Shown here one piece after another: positions 1 to 11,716 of a stretch of DNA of 64,000 nt; the stretch's first letter is position 1; each line of letters begins with the position of its first letter. The position numbers were made by a program, and so were the translations under genes. This DNA comes from Dreissena polymorpha (Eukaryota; Mollusca; Bivalvia; Myida; Dreissenidae), in assembly GCF_020536995.1 (NCBI RefSeq), contig NC_068367.1:67467192-67531191 (forward strand), read 5' to 3'. The notes under the pieces are model-generated. The model did no database searches. It had not been told where the DNA came from and saw only the letters and a program-made list of their open reading frames with translations.

Positions 1-155
1 AGATGATTGTATTTATTATTTGACAAAGGGGAACGCGAATTATTAATCGTATTGAAATTGATAAATAGTATAAAATTTGTTTTTATTTTTTAATTGATTA
101 TTTTAATTGATTGATGAGCGCCCTACATGTAAGCCAGAAATAAGTTTAATGTTAA

Positions 156-285
156 AGGTACCGTCAACCAGGACGACGAAGAAAAGAAAACTTGTAAAAT
201 ACCGTATTTTTTACAATTATTAGTTTATATTGATTGAAATATCACGACTGGTATATTACATTACATTACATGGTTGACGGTACCT
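156..285. repeat. 130-bp TTAA-flanked MITE
   Basis: Perfect 15-bp terminal inverted repeats (AGGTACCGTCAACCA at 156-170, its complement at 271-285) are flanked directly by TTAA on both sides (152-155 and 286-289). The TTAA target duplication and AGG end fit a Kolobok-type non-autonomous element. The interior is AT-rich with no coding capacity. Confidence 0.85.
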
Positions 286-289
286 TTAA

Positions 290-540
290 AATACGTGTGT
301 TGTTTTCTGCATAACCTTTTAGATCAAATAAAAAAAAACACTGAGTAATGTATTTTGGTCTCCATATACAAATGTACGCCCCTCTTCTATTATTCTCATA
401 TACATATTATTTTCGTTATCTGAAAGTGCCTCTATCTAAATGTAATATAATTTACATAACTGTGTCACATATTGTTCTGTAGAAACGATAATGCGCTTGT
501 TACAACAATCTTACAAATAAAGCCATATGCTTAAATAGTA
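290..540. other. AT-rich sequence, nothing recognised
   Basis: No ORF, RNA gene or clear repeat seen. Confidence 0.5.
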
Positions 541-3047
541 ACAAGAGGGTCATGGGCCCTATGGCGCTCACCTGAGGCCCAAAGGAACTAAACTATTCTG
601 GGAAGGTGGAGTTCAATATAATAAAAGTACTTCATAAAACATAAATATTATCATAAGGTTCACAAGAAGAAATTCGATCGCCCCTGGAAACCATGCTCTT
701 CAGAGCACCGGAGCCATTTTCAAAGTAAATCAATATATTATAGGAACATATGTTCTCAGCATGTTTCATTAAGATTGAACTAAAATGTGACTTATAGAGA
801 GTTCACAATGTTTCACTATACATGTAGCAATAAAAAGAAATCTGCCACCCACCTCAGGGCCTTGCTTTTAAACAAACTGGAACTATTTTCAGACTCACCT
901 TGCAATGATATTACCAATAAAACAACAATCAACCCTATTTTAAACACAAATCTTTGCTAATTATACCAAAACTACCGACCTCATCGATAAGCTGTGTGCC
1001 ATAACAATTTGTTTTCCATTCTTATCAGTCTGAAGGTCTTTGGTGTGAATTTCCAGCTAGGGCCTATTTCTAGGGACTAAGGGCATTTAAGTTGCAAGCC
1101 TGTTACATCTAATTACCATTTTTTCAAAAGTAGTGTACCAGAACAATTCAGGCACAGTCAATAGAGAATTAATGAGTTGCTGATAAGCAGGTGGATGAAT
1201 GGGATCATTGGGAAAATAAGAGTGCATTCCTAACAAGCCATGCATTCATGATTGGAGGTCAAAGAGAATTCAAGTTATTTACAGTTGTTTCTCCCCTTAG
1301 TAATTTTCTGTGAAATCAACATTACTTCTTAAAATTGTGTGAATATTTAATAAAGGGTTTTCAGATGGAATAAATATGTTTGTTGAACTTAATCCCCAAC
1401 CAATCATCGTCGTGATAATCCTCTTCAGAAAGGAACAAAAATAAATACATTTTTTGGCAATTTAACTGTCTTTCTTATTCGCAAAATTAATATTCGGATG
1501 ACTGCATGGAGATCATGAATATCATAATATGCATAAATTTCATTCAACGTGTACATTGGTAATTTCTTAGTAGAGTATAAACAAGGTTACACTATAAAGC
1601 CATGTTTTTTAACAGACCGTAACCATAAAGGAACTCGGCCTAGATATCATAACAATATATCTATAAAACCAATATTTGACAAAGTTTCATGATGATTGGA
1701 CAATAAATGTGACTTCTAGATGGTTCACACGCTTTTTGTTACTATATAAATATAAGGAAAAAGACCCCTCCCCCCATGTTTTTTTTACCAATCCGATCTA
1801 GACTGTTCATATGCTTTCAGTATATACAGATAGAGAAATATGCCCCACACCCTTGCGGCCATGTTTGTCCACTGATAACAACCATTTTCAAACTCGTGCG
1901 AGATATCCACATACCCAATGTTTTTACCAAATTTCATGATAATTAGGCAAAACATGTGACTTCTAGAGGGTTCACAAGGTTTTTTACTATAAAAATATAA
2001 GGAAAAAGACCCCCCCCCCTGGCGGCCATGTTTTTTTACCGATCCGAACATTTTCGAAATCAACCATCGTATCCCGGAAAACCAATGTTCTTACCAAATT
2101 TCATGAATATTGGGCAAAAATTGTATCTTCTAGACTCTGCACATGTTTTCAATATATGCATATAGAGAAAACTGCCGCAACCCCTGGCGGCCATGTTTTT
2201 CCATCGATCATGACCATTTTGGAACTCGTCCAAGATATCTTTATAATCAATGTTTAGACACAATTTCAAGATGATTAGCCAAAAAATGTGACTTCTATCG
2301 GGTTCACATGCTTTTTTTATACAAATATAAGGAAAATGACCCCCCCCCCCCTGGCGGCCATGTTTTTTTTTACCGATCCAAACCATTTTCGAACTCAACC
2401 GTTGTATTCAGGTAACACATGTTCTTACAAAATTTCATGAAGATTGGACCAAAAATGTGACGTCTAGAGTGTTCACATGTTTTCACTATATACATATAGA
2501 GAAAACTGCCCCACCCCCTGGCAGCCATTTTTTGTCACCGATTTGAACCATTTTGGAACTCGTCCAAGATATCAATGAAACAAATGTTTTGACCAAGTTT
2601 TATGATGATTTGACAAAAAGTGTGACTTCTAGAGTGTTCACAAGGTTTCTCTATAGCCACATTAGGAAAACTGCCCTGCCTATGGCGGCCATGATTTTCA
2701 CCGGACCGGAACCCTTTTTTCACAACTAACATATCATTGAGGCAAACATTTTGACAAAGTTACATGAAGATTGGGCATCAAATGTTACTTCTACAGTGTT
2801 CACATGGTTTTTCCTTCTTTTGACCTAGTGGCCTAGTTTTTGACCCTGCATGACCCAGTTACGAACTCATTCGAGGTATCATTGGGACAAATGTACTGAA
2901 GTTTCATGAAGATCGGACAAGAAATGTGGCCTCTAGAGTGTTCACAAGGCAAAATGTTGACGACTAACGACGAACGCACGACGCACGACGGTCAAAAGGC
3001 GATCCCAAAAGCTCACCATGAGCACGTTGTGCTCAGGTGAGCTAAAA
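541..3047 (+). repeat. Core-repeat mobile element with terminal hairpin (mollusc type)
   Basis: The interior is an imperfect tandem array. The phrase GGCGGCCATG followed by a poly-T stretch and ACCGATCC recurs near 1777, 1859, 2027, 2191, 2358, 2524 and 2686, about 165 bp apart in the homogeneous part. It weakens into diverged units toward 600. The start carries GCGCTCACCTGAG and the end carries the inverted CTCAGGTGAGC. The 3' end is preceded by short ACGACG-rich repeats and forms a strong hairpin at 3010-3043 (stem AGCTCACC, TGAGCAC and complements). Small frames on the minus strand run through the units but look like repeat by-products. The layout recalls mollusc elements with a tandem core (pearl/Helitron-like), an analogy I cannot test here. 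Confidence 0.65.
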
Positions 3048-3324
3048 AATATTACAGAGTTAAACATTTCGTCTATTAATCAACCTTCCAAAATATAGAA
3101 TACAATGGATAGAATGAAAACACACCGTTAAGAATGTTATTTTTGCAAATATCTCGGGTTATTGAAAGACATTTGAAAAAAAAAATGTGTGCATTAAAGA
3201 CGGTTTTTCTTGCAGTTTGTGCCGATAGCTTATTTAAGCCACACACCTTGCCTCTGACTTTAAACTTAAATAAATGTTAATCAATACATATAGATGCAAT
3301 TTGGAAGTGTGAAAAATTGTCATT
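3048..3324. other. AT-rich sequence with a dispersed motif
   Basis: No gene seen. The stretch near 3120-3170 (CACACCGTTAAGAA, then CAAATATCTC) has a diverged relative near 41,817-41,870, so it is probably old repeat. Confidence 0.35.
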
Positions 3325-3684
3325 AAATCTATACCCTAGTTAGAAAGTAATTTATTTCAAACGGTACCGCCTTTTAAACCGATATTAGGATTTCTAGACC
3401 TATACGTTTCGACAAACGTGATTATTTTTAAGTTTTAAAGCGCAAAAAAGACGGATTTCTACCTTGTAACCAGCAGATATATTCTAATCGGCATATATAA
3501 AAGTAAATCTATAGCCTAGTTAGCAAGAAATTTATTATTTGTCAAACGGTACCGCTTTTAAAGCCGAAGGTAGGATTTCTAGACGTAAACGTCCATTTCG
3601 ACAAACGCGATTAATTTTAAGTTTTAGAGCGCAAAAAAGACGGATTTATACCTTATAACCACAAGATCTATTCTTTTTAGCATA
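3325..3684. repeat. 180-bp tandem duplication
   Basis: Two diverged copies lie head to tail. AAATCTATA-CCTAGTTAG begins at 3325 and again at 3505. Both copies contain CGGTACCG, a TTTCTAGAC stretch and GCGCAAAAAAGACGGATTT. Confidence 0.7.
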
Positions 3685-4223
3685 GATAAAATATGTTTCT
3701 TATTTAAACTAAAATTTACCATGCCAAATAAGGTGTGTGTGTGGCTTTAAAGTGATATTATGCACATCTAACTGTATATGCTATGTTTATAGGTGTATAT
3801 CGCGACCGTTGTTTATTTTTGGTGTTTTCACTTCATTACACTTATATTTTTTAATGCAGCATCAATATACTACAACAATATCCGGAAAGTGAAAAATAAT
3901 GCATTTTAAAAATTTAAAGACGCAGTAAGACGCGAAAGTTTAGCGGGCTGCCACGGGCAGAGCGGATCAAAGAACGGGGTATTACGCGTTTGTATCAAGG
4001 GAAATGGCGTGTCTTTTGCGGCTTATCACTGACAAGGGGGGGGGGGGTTCCATGCACATCGCTATACCGAAGACCGTTTAAACGACGTCTCGAACAAGTG
4101 CTAAATACGAATGTTCATTGCAAAATCACGCCTGTTTCATTTCTGATTTGTGACATATACATACAGCAATTGTTTTAGACATGTATAATCTCAGTCTAGA
4201 TGTCAAGGGAAGAACGTGAACCT
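3685..4223. other. Unassigned sequence
   Basis: Holds a G homopolymer near 4036 and no recognisable gene. A 62-codon frame (3990-4178, +) has no recognisable composition or motif. Confidence 0.35.
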
Positions 4224-5152
4224 TCAACGCCATGATATTATTATCTTTATGCTCCTCACCAGCAGACCCAACTGATACAGGCCCATTATATCATTGCTAA
4301 GAGACGTAGAAAAAAGAGGAGGTACGGAATATCTGGGTTCGTGACTCGATTGCGAGGAGACCTCAGCTGGGGCTTTACGTCTGTCTCTCATAGTCGAGCT
4401 GCGTAACGAAGATCCAAGAGCCTTTCCGAGTTTAAAGAGGATGCCTCCTGCGATGTACGATAAAATTGTGCAGAGATTGACACCAGCCCTTACCAAGGAA
4501 ACCTAAAACTAGAAAGCACACCTTGCACCAGGACTCAAGGTTTCTATCACCCTGAGGCAAGTTGCCTCTGGCTAAAAGTACCGTTAGATGCAATAGGCCT
4601 GGTTGGCCCCCACAAAAAAGTCCTGTGAGGCCAGCGTCAACGAGTATGCTCATGAGATGCTCTTGCCGCCTGACACTCAGGCCCAGTGACGCCAACAGAG
4701 GTAAGGTAATGGCGGCAGCAGTGGTGGTGGCAGGAGGAATGGAAGCAAGATTGGCGACAGGGTTAGCACCTGAACATGAAAAATAAGTTCATTAAGTGAC
4801 CATATATTTAGGTTCTTGCTTCCAAGTTTCATTTCTAAATAGAATTTCAAAATGTAAAATTTGAAAGTTAAACAAATGCAAATAAAACACCAGTGAATTT
4901 ATGACAATAACATTTACTAACCATCAAAAACAGCCTCCGCTCACCCAGGAGCAACATTTTCAGTATCAGCCTGAGGGCCAAGTTCTGGACTGGTAGCATC
5001 AGGAGGCTGGAGGAGCATGCCTCGGCCTAGACATGACCCGTTACCTGGGCCTGTGAGGCTTAAAGAGCCTCATCCTCAGCTGGGGCCTTGGCATTGATCT
5101 TCCTATACTTAGTTGGCTTCTTTTTTGCATGGGGACCCTTCAATATTGGCAT
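4224..5152 (-). CDS. Unrecognised GC-richer ORF cluster, possible multi-exon or decayed gene
   Basis: I do not recognise this gene. Base composition rises clearly above the surrounding AT-rich DNA. On the minus strand an ATG at 5152 opens a basic peptide (MPILKGPHAKKKPTKYRK) that stops after 30 codons. A different frame just downstream is Pro/Glu-rich (PPDATSPELGPQADTENVAP). Further downstream (about 4770-4500) a long Ala/Leu-rich frame runs (ITLPLLASLGLSVRRQEHLM), followed by another open stretch to 4224. The pieces lie in one direction but in different frames. Either introns or frameshifts separate them, or the cluster is decayed repeat. No known domain is visible, and chance open frames in GC-rich DNA remain possible. 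Confidence 0.25.
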
Positions 5153-6843
5153 TATTAAATTGAGAACAGCGAACGAACTTGGACTGTAGAAGATCGACAA
5201 CTTTGAGGACCAGCCGTGCGCGGCCGCTTTTATACGTGGCGAGCTGCGCTTCCGACGAGGCCAAAGCGTGATTGGACAGTGATATGCCAGTTGAGTTTCC
5301 GTTTTACGATCATGCTCACCATGTGATCAGCAGTGCTCAAGACGCGATACAGCCGCTGCTAGCAGTGCATCTTTTTTCGCCGCTTTGATACACGCGCGAA
5401 CCTATTTCTAACTATACACGCGGCTAGAAGTGGTTAGCCGTGATGAGGTAGCTTTTCAGCAGCGGAAAAGCAGCTGACGGCCAGACCAAATACAAAGTAC
5501 GCCCTAAGCACAGCCAAACAAACATTGACCAGAAATTACCACTTACTACCACGTCGACCAGATTTTCAAAACTTTGTGTACGTTATTAAGATGTAATGCT
5601 CTGTGTGATCGAGCCTTAACATTGCTCCAATGTTCTCGCAGCCCTTTCATATATGCTTCGAGCAAACTTCGAGACGATACAATGTTTTGGACTGTGACAT
5701 TCCCTTCGTTAAACGTAAAAACATTACAGTTATAAAATATATGTGTTCACAGTTATACAATTGTAATTACGGTAACATTACTATTTTCACGGATATCAAT
5801 TTAAAGACTAGTGTCACAGATTTATAACCGCAGTTACATTTTTTGCTATTCGAAGTTAAAAATAAGCACACAGTCTCATTTGACAACTAAATTACGTCTA
5901 ACGATAAGTCCTCTTTGGCAAATATTTATTTCGATATAAAGATTCTCATTTAAGTAGTTTTATTTACAATTACCTGATACAGGCCAAATGTAAAATGTAA
6001 AACAATCTGTCTTTACCCTCCCCGACTTTTTCATTTAGGGCTGGATACGTAGGTAAAAAAATGTTTTTTCATTCAGATTTTGTACAGGAAAATTCACTGA
6101 AAATAAACTGACTTTGTGTAAAATCCCATGCTTACACCTGTGTGTTTTAACTACAAACTAGAACAATCTAGCATTTCATAATAGATACATGATTATACTC
6201 TTTTTTAATAAATTAGAAATTTGACTAGAATGTATCTTGATGAAATTTACATTTCGCAACTTCGACATCGAGAATAAACCCTTTACATTTTTTTCGGAAT
6301 GTCAATGAAGTGTTCACTTGCATTATTTTTTTCATGTGTGTTTCTTCTCTATAGATCGGACGTAATCGATTCCATTTTATTTTTAAACTCATAACGATTT
6401 TTGATTACACTCTAGAAGCTTAACTTATCGAAACAGCTAGCTTAACAACTTCCTATTCTAGTTTTACTTGTGTTAATACTGATAATAAATTGATTATTTA
6501 AATGAATAAAATAACTATTTTTGTTGATGTAAAATCCTCCAAAACTATTTATGAAAATTATAAGTATAAAACGTTAAATCAAGACACAGAACGGCATGAG
6601 TATGTCTTAGTTGTTGGTATGGTATGAATAAAATGATGATAGGTGCTAACTTATTTACGGGCAAAAGCTTATTTGATAACCATGCGGCGTTGTGAATATG
6701 GTGTCCGCTTAGCGACTCGGAGGTCTCGGCACCCTTTAAGTGGAAGCGTTCTTTAGATCACCCTTTAGAAACCAAATACTGGTCCTACCCAATAAACATA
6801 TTGTTTTATTATGTCTCAATTCAACTAAAGCTTTTGATTCATT

Positions 6844-6896
6844 TATAACCTGATTTAACATAGGTTATGTTATAACCTGATTTAACATAGGTTATG
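6844..6896. repeat. 27-bp tandem duplication
   Basis: Two near-perfect copies of a unit containing CCTGATTTAACATAGG. The end of each unit partly mirrors its start (ATAACC, GGTTAT), so each can fold. Confidence 0.8.
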
Positions 6897-7998
6897 AAAA
6901 TAATGTAATGTGTCGAATAATATTTTATTGTCAGGATTATCAATGTCTAATGATTTAGAACTGAGGGACAGCATACTTGTTTTGCAAATGAAATATTTCA
7001 TGATTATAGGTGTCTCACGGGGTTTTCTTTAGCAAATTTGTGTTGCATACTTTAAATTCTGTCGTCACAAAGAAACTAGCAATTTTAAAGCAATTCACAA
7101 ATCACAGTGGTAACTGCATACACTTAGTTTGTACCTGTATATTAACGATTTGAATGCAAACACAAATGTCATATAATCCATATGTTATTTATACATTCTA
7201 ATAACACATAGAATAAACATAGATATATCAGTAATCAAATAAGCTTATTTATTTGTCAGTCATTGTTTTTCTAAGCTTAGCTGCTAGCAAAAGCATGTAA
7301 ATAATGTTAATGTATTCATTAGATATATACAAACTTATATGGTAATGTATGACGCTACAAAACACTTAACAAAATTTTTTTAAACGTAAACTAATAGTAA
7401 CACAATACATAATGCTAAATCACTGTCATCGACTTACAAGAATGTTCACGTACATGTGCTTGCAAAGTGATAATGTATTTTGAAAAACTGCAGATTCAAT
7501 GCATTATGTATTATAAACCATACAGTGCATGTATGAAAAAAGTATAATACAGCATATTATGCAGTTTGTTCAATATAATATCGTAAAATTGTATTGCCTT
7601 TAAAAATAAAAAACAATGCTGCTTTTATACCAGCGGAAAATACATTTATCATGGAAATAAAGTAACAGCCAAATTCTGTATTTCACAATAAACAGGAAAT
7701 CATATTAATGAATTAATTAAACAAGTTTGTTACCACTGTACACTGTCATACTAAAATGATCACAACACAGTGGTCTAGATGCTTAGTTCTTTTACATACT
7801 TATCGCAAGTTTGTTATTACTAGTTTTACATTTATGTTCAGGTGCGTGTCGACATACAGACTAAATTTGCATGGGACAATCGTTTTTGTTTTCAAATCGT
7901 TAATTTAAATGCAATTTGACAATGTTTGAACATCTTCATAATTACATAGCTGATTTTGTTTACAGACACATATAAGCTCTCTTAAAATCTATGCAAGT

Positions 7999-8244
7999 TC
8001 ACCTATGTTCCATCGAAGTGAACTGACAGAACCAATAAATAAGAGTACCATGGTCAATATCTTTCTTCCTTGGAAACTTCGATTTCAGGATTTCCTTTGT
8101 TGGTTTATGGAAACCAAATGGGTCGGTTTTGCTCAACAGTCTCAGAATGGCTTGTGTGGTGCCCAGCACTATGATGAGCAGCTTCTTAAAAAGGAAGACA
8201 AACATAAATCTTGAAATTTGACAAATGATGCAGAAGTTTTTCAA
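7999..8244 (-). CDS. Weak hypothetical ORF, 81 codons
   Basis: Not recognised. The frame has a hydrophobic segment at about residues 8-35 (containing FVFLFKKLLIIVLG) followed by a charged stretch with PTKEILKSKFPRKKDI, like a signal-anchor followed by a luminal or cytosolic start. It could be the first exon of a membrane protein. A 69-codon overlapping frame on the opposite strand is equally open, so chance is a serious alternative. No splice structure could be anchored. Confidence 0.2.
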   Translation of the reverse strand: MKNFCIICQISRFMFVFLFKKLLIIVLGTTQAILRLLSKTDPFGFHKPTKEILKSKFPRKKDIDHGTLIYWFCQFTSMEHR

Positions 8245-9392
8245 ATGTCCCGTGGTGTTTTTTTCTTTGTTGATATTGAACAGTCTGGAAGATCAGATTT
8301 TGGAACGAAAATCCAACAGTATTTAATTTAGCGGTTTAAGGCTGAATCTTTATATAGTGATATTTAACATTTCAGCAAATCGGCAAAGTGCGACCAGACG
8401 AAGTGTAAACAAGTTGAATATAAGCTCAAAGACTGAAATTTTAATTCGGACTATTGATAAAGTTTGTAAATAAACGTGTTTCTGTTGGGTTTAAACATCA
8501 ATTTACTCCAATATCGCCCATGATCACATGTAAACTGCTTCTTAGAGCGAATGGAATTTGGGTCACATAAGCATTTGGGTGACGCAATTGCAAAACCGCA
8601 GGACGAGCGAGACAACAGATGCCGACTTCAATGTTTTTTTCATATTTTTTTTACATAAGCGTTCACTGACTAATGAGGATAATAAAAAAATAAGATGTCG
8701 AATATAAATAAATTCAAAATGAATTGATATTCATGCTATACATTTTAGGCGGGTTATTTTTGCGAAATTGTATTTGGAAAAATTTATCGCAAATTGTGAT
8801 TAACCAGTCTGGGACTATGGCTTATTCCCTTATGCCCGTAATATGTACACGACCAATCGAGCAGGTTTACTTGTCGATAGTTATGTAAGTTTTTTTTAAA
8901 GATTTTAATGGTATAATACATCGCACGACCTGTACTGCCCTAAAAAGGGACTGAGTATTTGAACAGATCATACCTTTGTCAAAAAATAGGTTTTACACAA
9001 CACTGACACCAAAGATGTATAATATATAATTAATGATTAACGATCAATAACAATGGCGAACTCTTTTTTGCTATCTGTATATAATCGTTAATCTCTTTAC
9101 TTAATTTGTATATCTTTAAGGCAATCTTAAATTACTTACATGTGTTTTCAATATTATAAATCGATCCCTTTACATTTATTAACACGACCTTTGGTATTAA
9201 AACGCAACACATGTTAAGTTGCGGCTTACTGTTTTTTTTTTCGAATTATTGTGACATTGCTGAATACTGAACTGATTATTATTTGGACACAATGTCTTCC
9301 AAATCACCGATCCTTAAATACGACTATTTAGGATATGAAATGGTCCTGTTGATTTGCAAATGTTGTATAGTTAATTAATGTTCACACCTTAA

Positions 9393-9474
9393 AGCGAGAC
9401 TATACGATTTTGTCAAATGTTATCAATATACATGTATTACAATTTAACACATATAAAAAACGAATAGTCTCGCC
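9393..9474. repeat. 82-bp TTAA-flanked hairpin MITE
   Basis: Terminal inverted repeats (AGCGAGACTATACGATTTT at the left; GGCGAGACTATTCGTTTT read inward from the right) are bounded by TTAA at 9389-9392 and 9475-9478. Very short, no coding. Confidence 0.75.
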
Positions 9475-9777
9475 TTAAGATGCCGGCGTTATCTTCCATT
9501 CACATATGCGTTTATTATATATGATTGATTTTAATGGATTATATTATTGGCCACGAACCTTCATTACAACAATCGTTCACAACAGTTGTTATTTTAAATT
9601 CCAGATGAATTTCATACTCGAGTGATTAAAACAGAATTATGTAGAGATTAAACGCGCGAAATTGTATGATGCAGTGGTTCTAATATTAACTGTTTAATAA
9701 AACTTTTAATTCATTGACATTCTGCTTTGCTTACGAAAGCCTATTAGTACCACTAAACATTAACAAAAAATAGTTCG

Positions 9778-10110
9778 AAGTCGTAATAACGCGAAAAAAG
9801 GCATTACTACGCAAATTAAAACGTAATAACACAAACAAACGCATTATAACGTTAATAAAGGCGTAATTACGCCAGAAGGCATAATAACGCCAAACTTAAA
9901 GGCGTATACACGCTTAAAAGGCGAAATAACGCTAAAAATGGCATTCTTACGCTAAAAAAGACGTAATCATGCCAAACTAAAAGGCGTAAAAACGCTTAAA
10001 TAGGGTGTTATAACTCCAAACTAAAAGGCTTACAAACGCCATTTAACGCGTTATAAAGCAGACTAGTAGACACGCTGAAAAAGGCGTTATAACGCATTTT
10101 GTACTATATA
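9778..10110. repeat. Degenerate minisatellite of GCGT-TATA-ACGC units
   Basis: About fifteen loosely spaced units of roughly 18-25 bp resemble AAAGGCGTAATAACGC. Several units are near-palindromic (consensus GCGTTATAACGC). Degeneracy suggests an old array. Confidence 0.6.
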
Positions 10111-11349
10111 AATATAGGATTCTTTAAAGACATTAAGTCGAACCAAAAAGATTATGAATACAGTTTAGTTTATTGGATTTGAAAAGACTATTTCAGTCTA
10201 TCTGGAAATTGTCCTTGAAAGCCAGAATACGCAACCGACAGTTGTACGGAATCCTGTTGGTGCAATCCCCTATGAATGGGTTGATTTAATTCGTATTACA
10301 CGACAGCGAGACGATGTTGTAAGTGCAACCATCCACGTAGGAAGGCAACAGTACGTCAAATGAAATCAAATGATCACGTGTATACGTTTGAATCTTTTTT
10401 TTAACCAATGACTGAGATATTCAAGTTTGAAAAGTGTTGCTTTAGAAGTCTCCAAGTGTACTTTTACGACAACTAATTTGTTAAGGATTAAATCGACTAT
10501 TGCGATAGTGAAACGAAATATTGTGACATGAAAAAAAACACACTTACGTTTCTATGATGAATCTTTCTTTTTTTTGCCGAATGTTAATTCAAATGTTTGT
10601 AATAATAGGATACCTTTGCAATGCATTAATATCTCATATTTTAGCTATGTTCCCGGATGAGTTATTTAGAAATACAAGTCGTGTTTCTTTAATTGGGCGT
10701 AGCTATTTAACATCGCGTTCGACGTAGATGACTTCCGATAATTAATGCGGCAGGAACACTGAAAACTATTCGAATTAGGAAAATGTTTGCACAAAACACA
10801 GGCTGATAAATATTTATATAAGACAGGTATAATCGAGCTAGCATGTACACAGTTAGAGTTTTATACGCGACAAACGTTCTTAACGCTATTGTGTTGTTAT
10901 TGTTGTGTTTTTTTTTAAACAGTGTCCATAATTATGGTTTTGTAAAATGCGTCAAAATACTAAACAGCACACATTTACATGCTGAAAATGTGTTTGTTAA
11001 GTATCATCTCTAGAGAAACTACTTTTCGAGTTACGTGGTACACAGTTTTACAGTCCTTTTTGCTAAATATGTGCCATTACTGTGCATACGTACAAATGAA
11101 CCAACATTTCCAGACGAAGTGTACATGCTGGTTTATATATGTTTATACAGTTTCATTGCTTTAGCAGCATTACGTATCGTATTACGAACGACATAAGTTC
11201 AAATTGTATTTTAACAGAAAATGGGTCATCTCTGGTTATGTTGAACAAGAAATGCCTTTGAAAGATATTTTGCGTATATGATTTCAACAATTAGAGTTTC
11301 AATAGTATGTTTCTAAATAATTACATTGATTACAAACATGTAGTTGTTC
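10111..11349. other. AT-rich intergenic region
   Basis: A 61-codon frame at 10979-11164 (+) has no recognisable motif. Nothing else is supported. Confidence 0.4.
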
Positions 11350-11716
11350 TTAAAGGTGAACTGTCGATTTTATAACGAAAAATGCATTTTTATAAATATG
11401 TATATTCTAAAACGAGTGGAATCATCAAGAGCTATGGCAAACAATATTGCGATACTAAAAAACGATGTTTTTGTTTTCCGTAAACCGCCCGGGTATTTCC
11501 GCCACCTACTTTGGTTGTGACGTCACAGGCACTCAACGCGCATGACTCGGATACACGTCCATTGTTATTACGAATCGAAGCGTGAACAAATCGCGCTTAA
11601 TGTCAAATTTGACACTCAATAGATCTATCATGTTAGCATAATACAATTCTTTAACACACGTTTTATTGAAATCGTGTGCTTTCTCTGTATTTTTTGCATG
11701 ACAATCGTTATTCGAT

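Larger units (their letters stand above)
5160..9388. other. Long intergenic region
   Basis: The part up to about 5550 is GC-richer and lies upstream of the minus-strand ORF cluster, so it could hold a promoter; no specific motif supports this. Beyond 5600 the DNA is AT-rich. Apart from a 27-bp duplication (6844-6896) and a weak ORF (7999-8244) I see nothing. Confidence 0.4.

Noticed and set aside
1785-2732. Three minus-strand frames with repeated FGKNIGY- and HGRQGG-type blocks
   Set aside because: The blocks recur with the ~165-bp core units of the mobile element; no start, domain or splice support.
8005-8214. 69-codon plus-strand frame
   Set aside because: Opposite-strand shadow of an equally weak frame; no motif in either.
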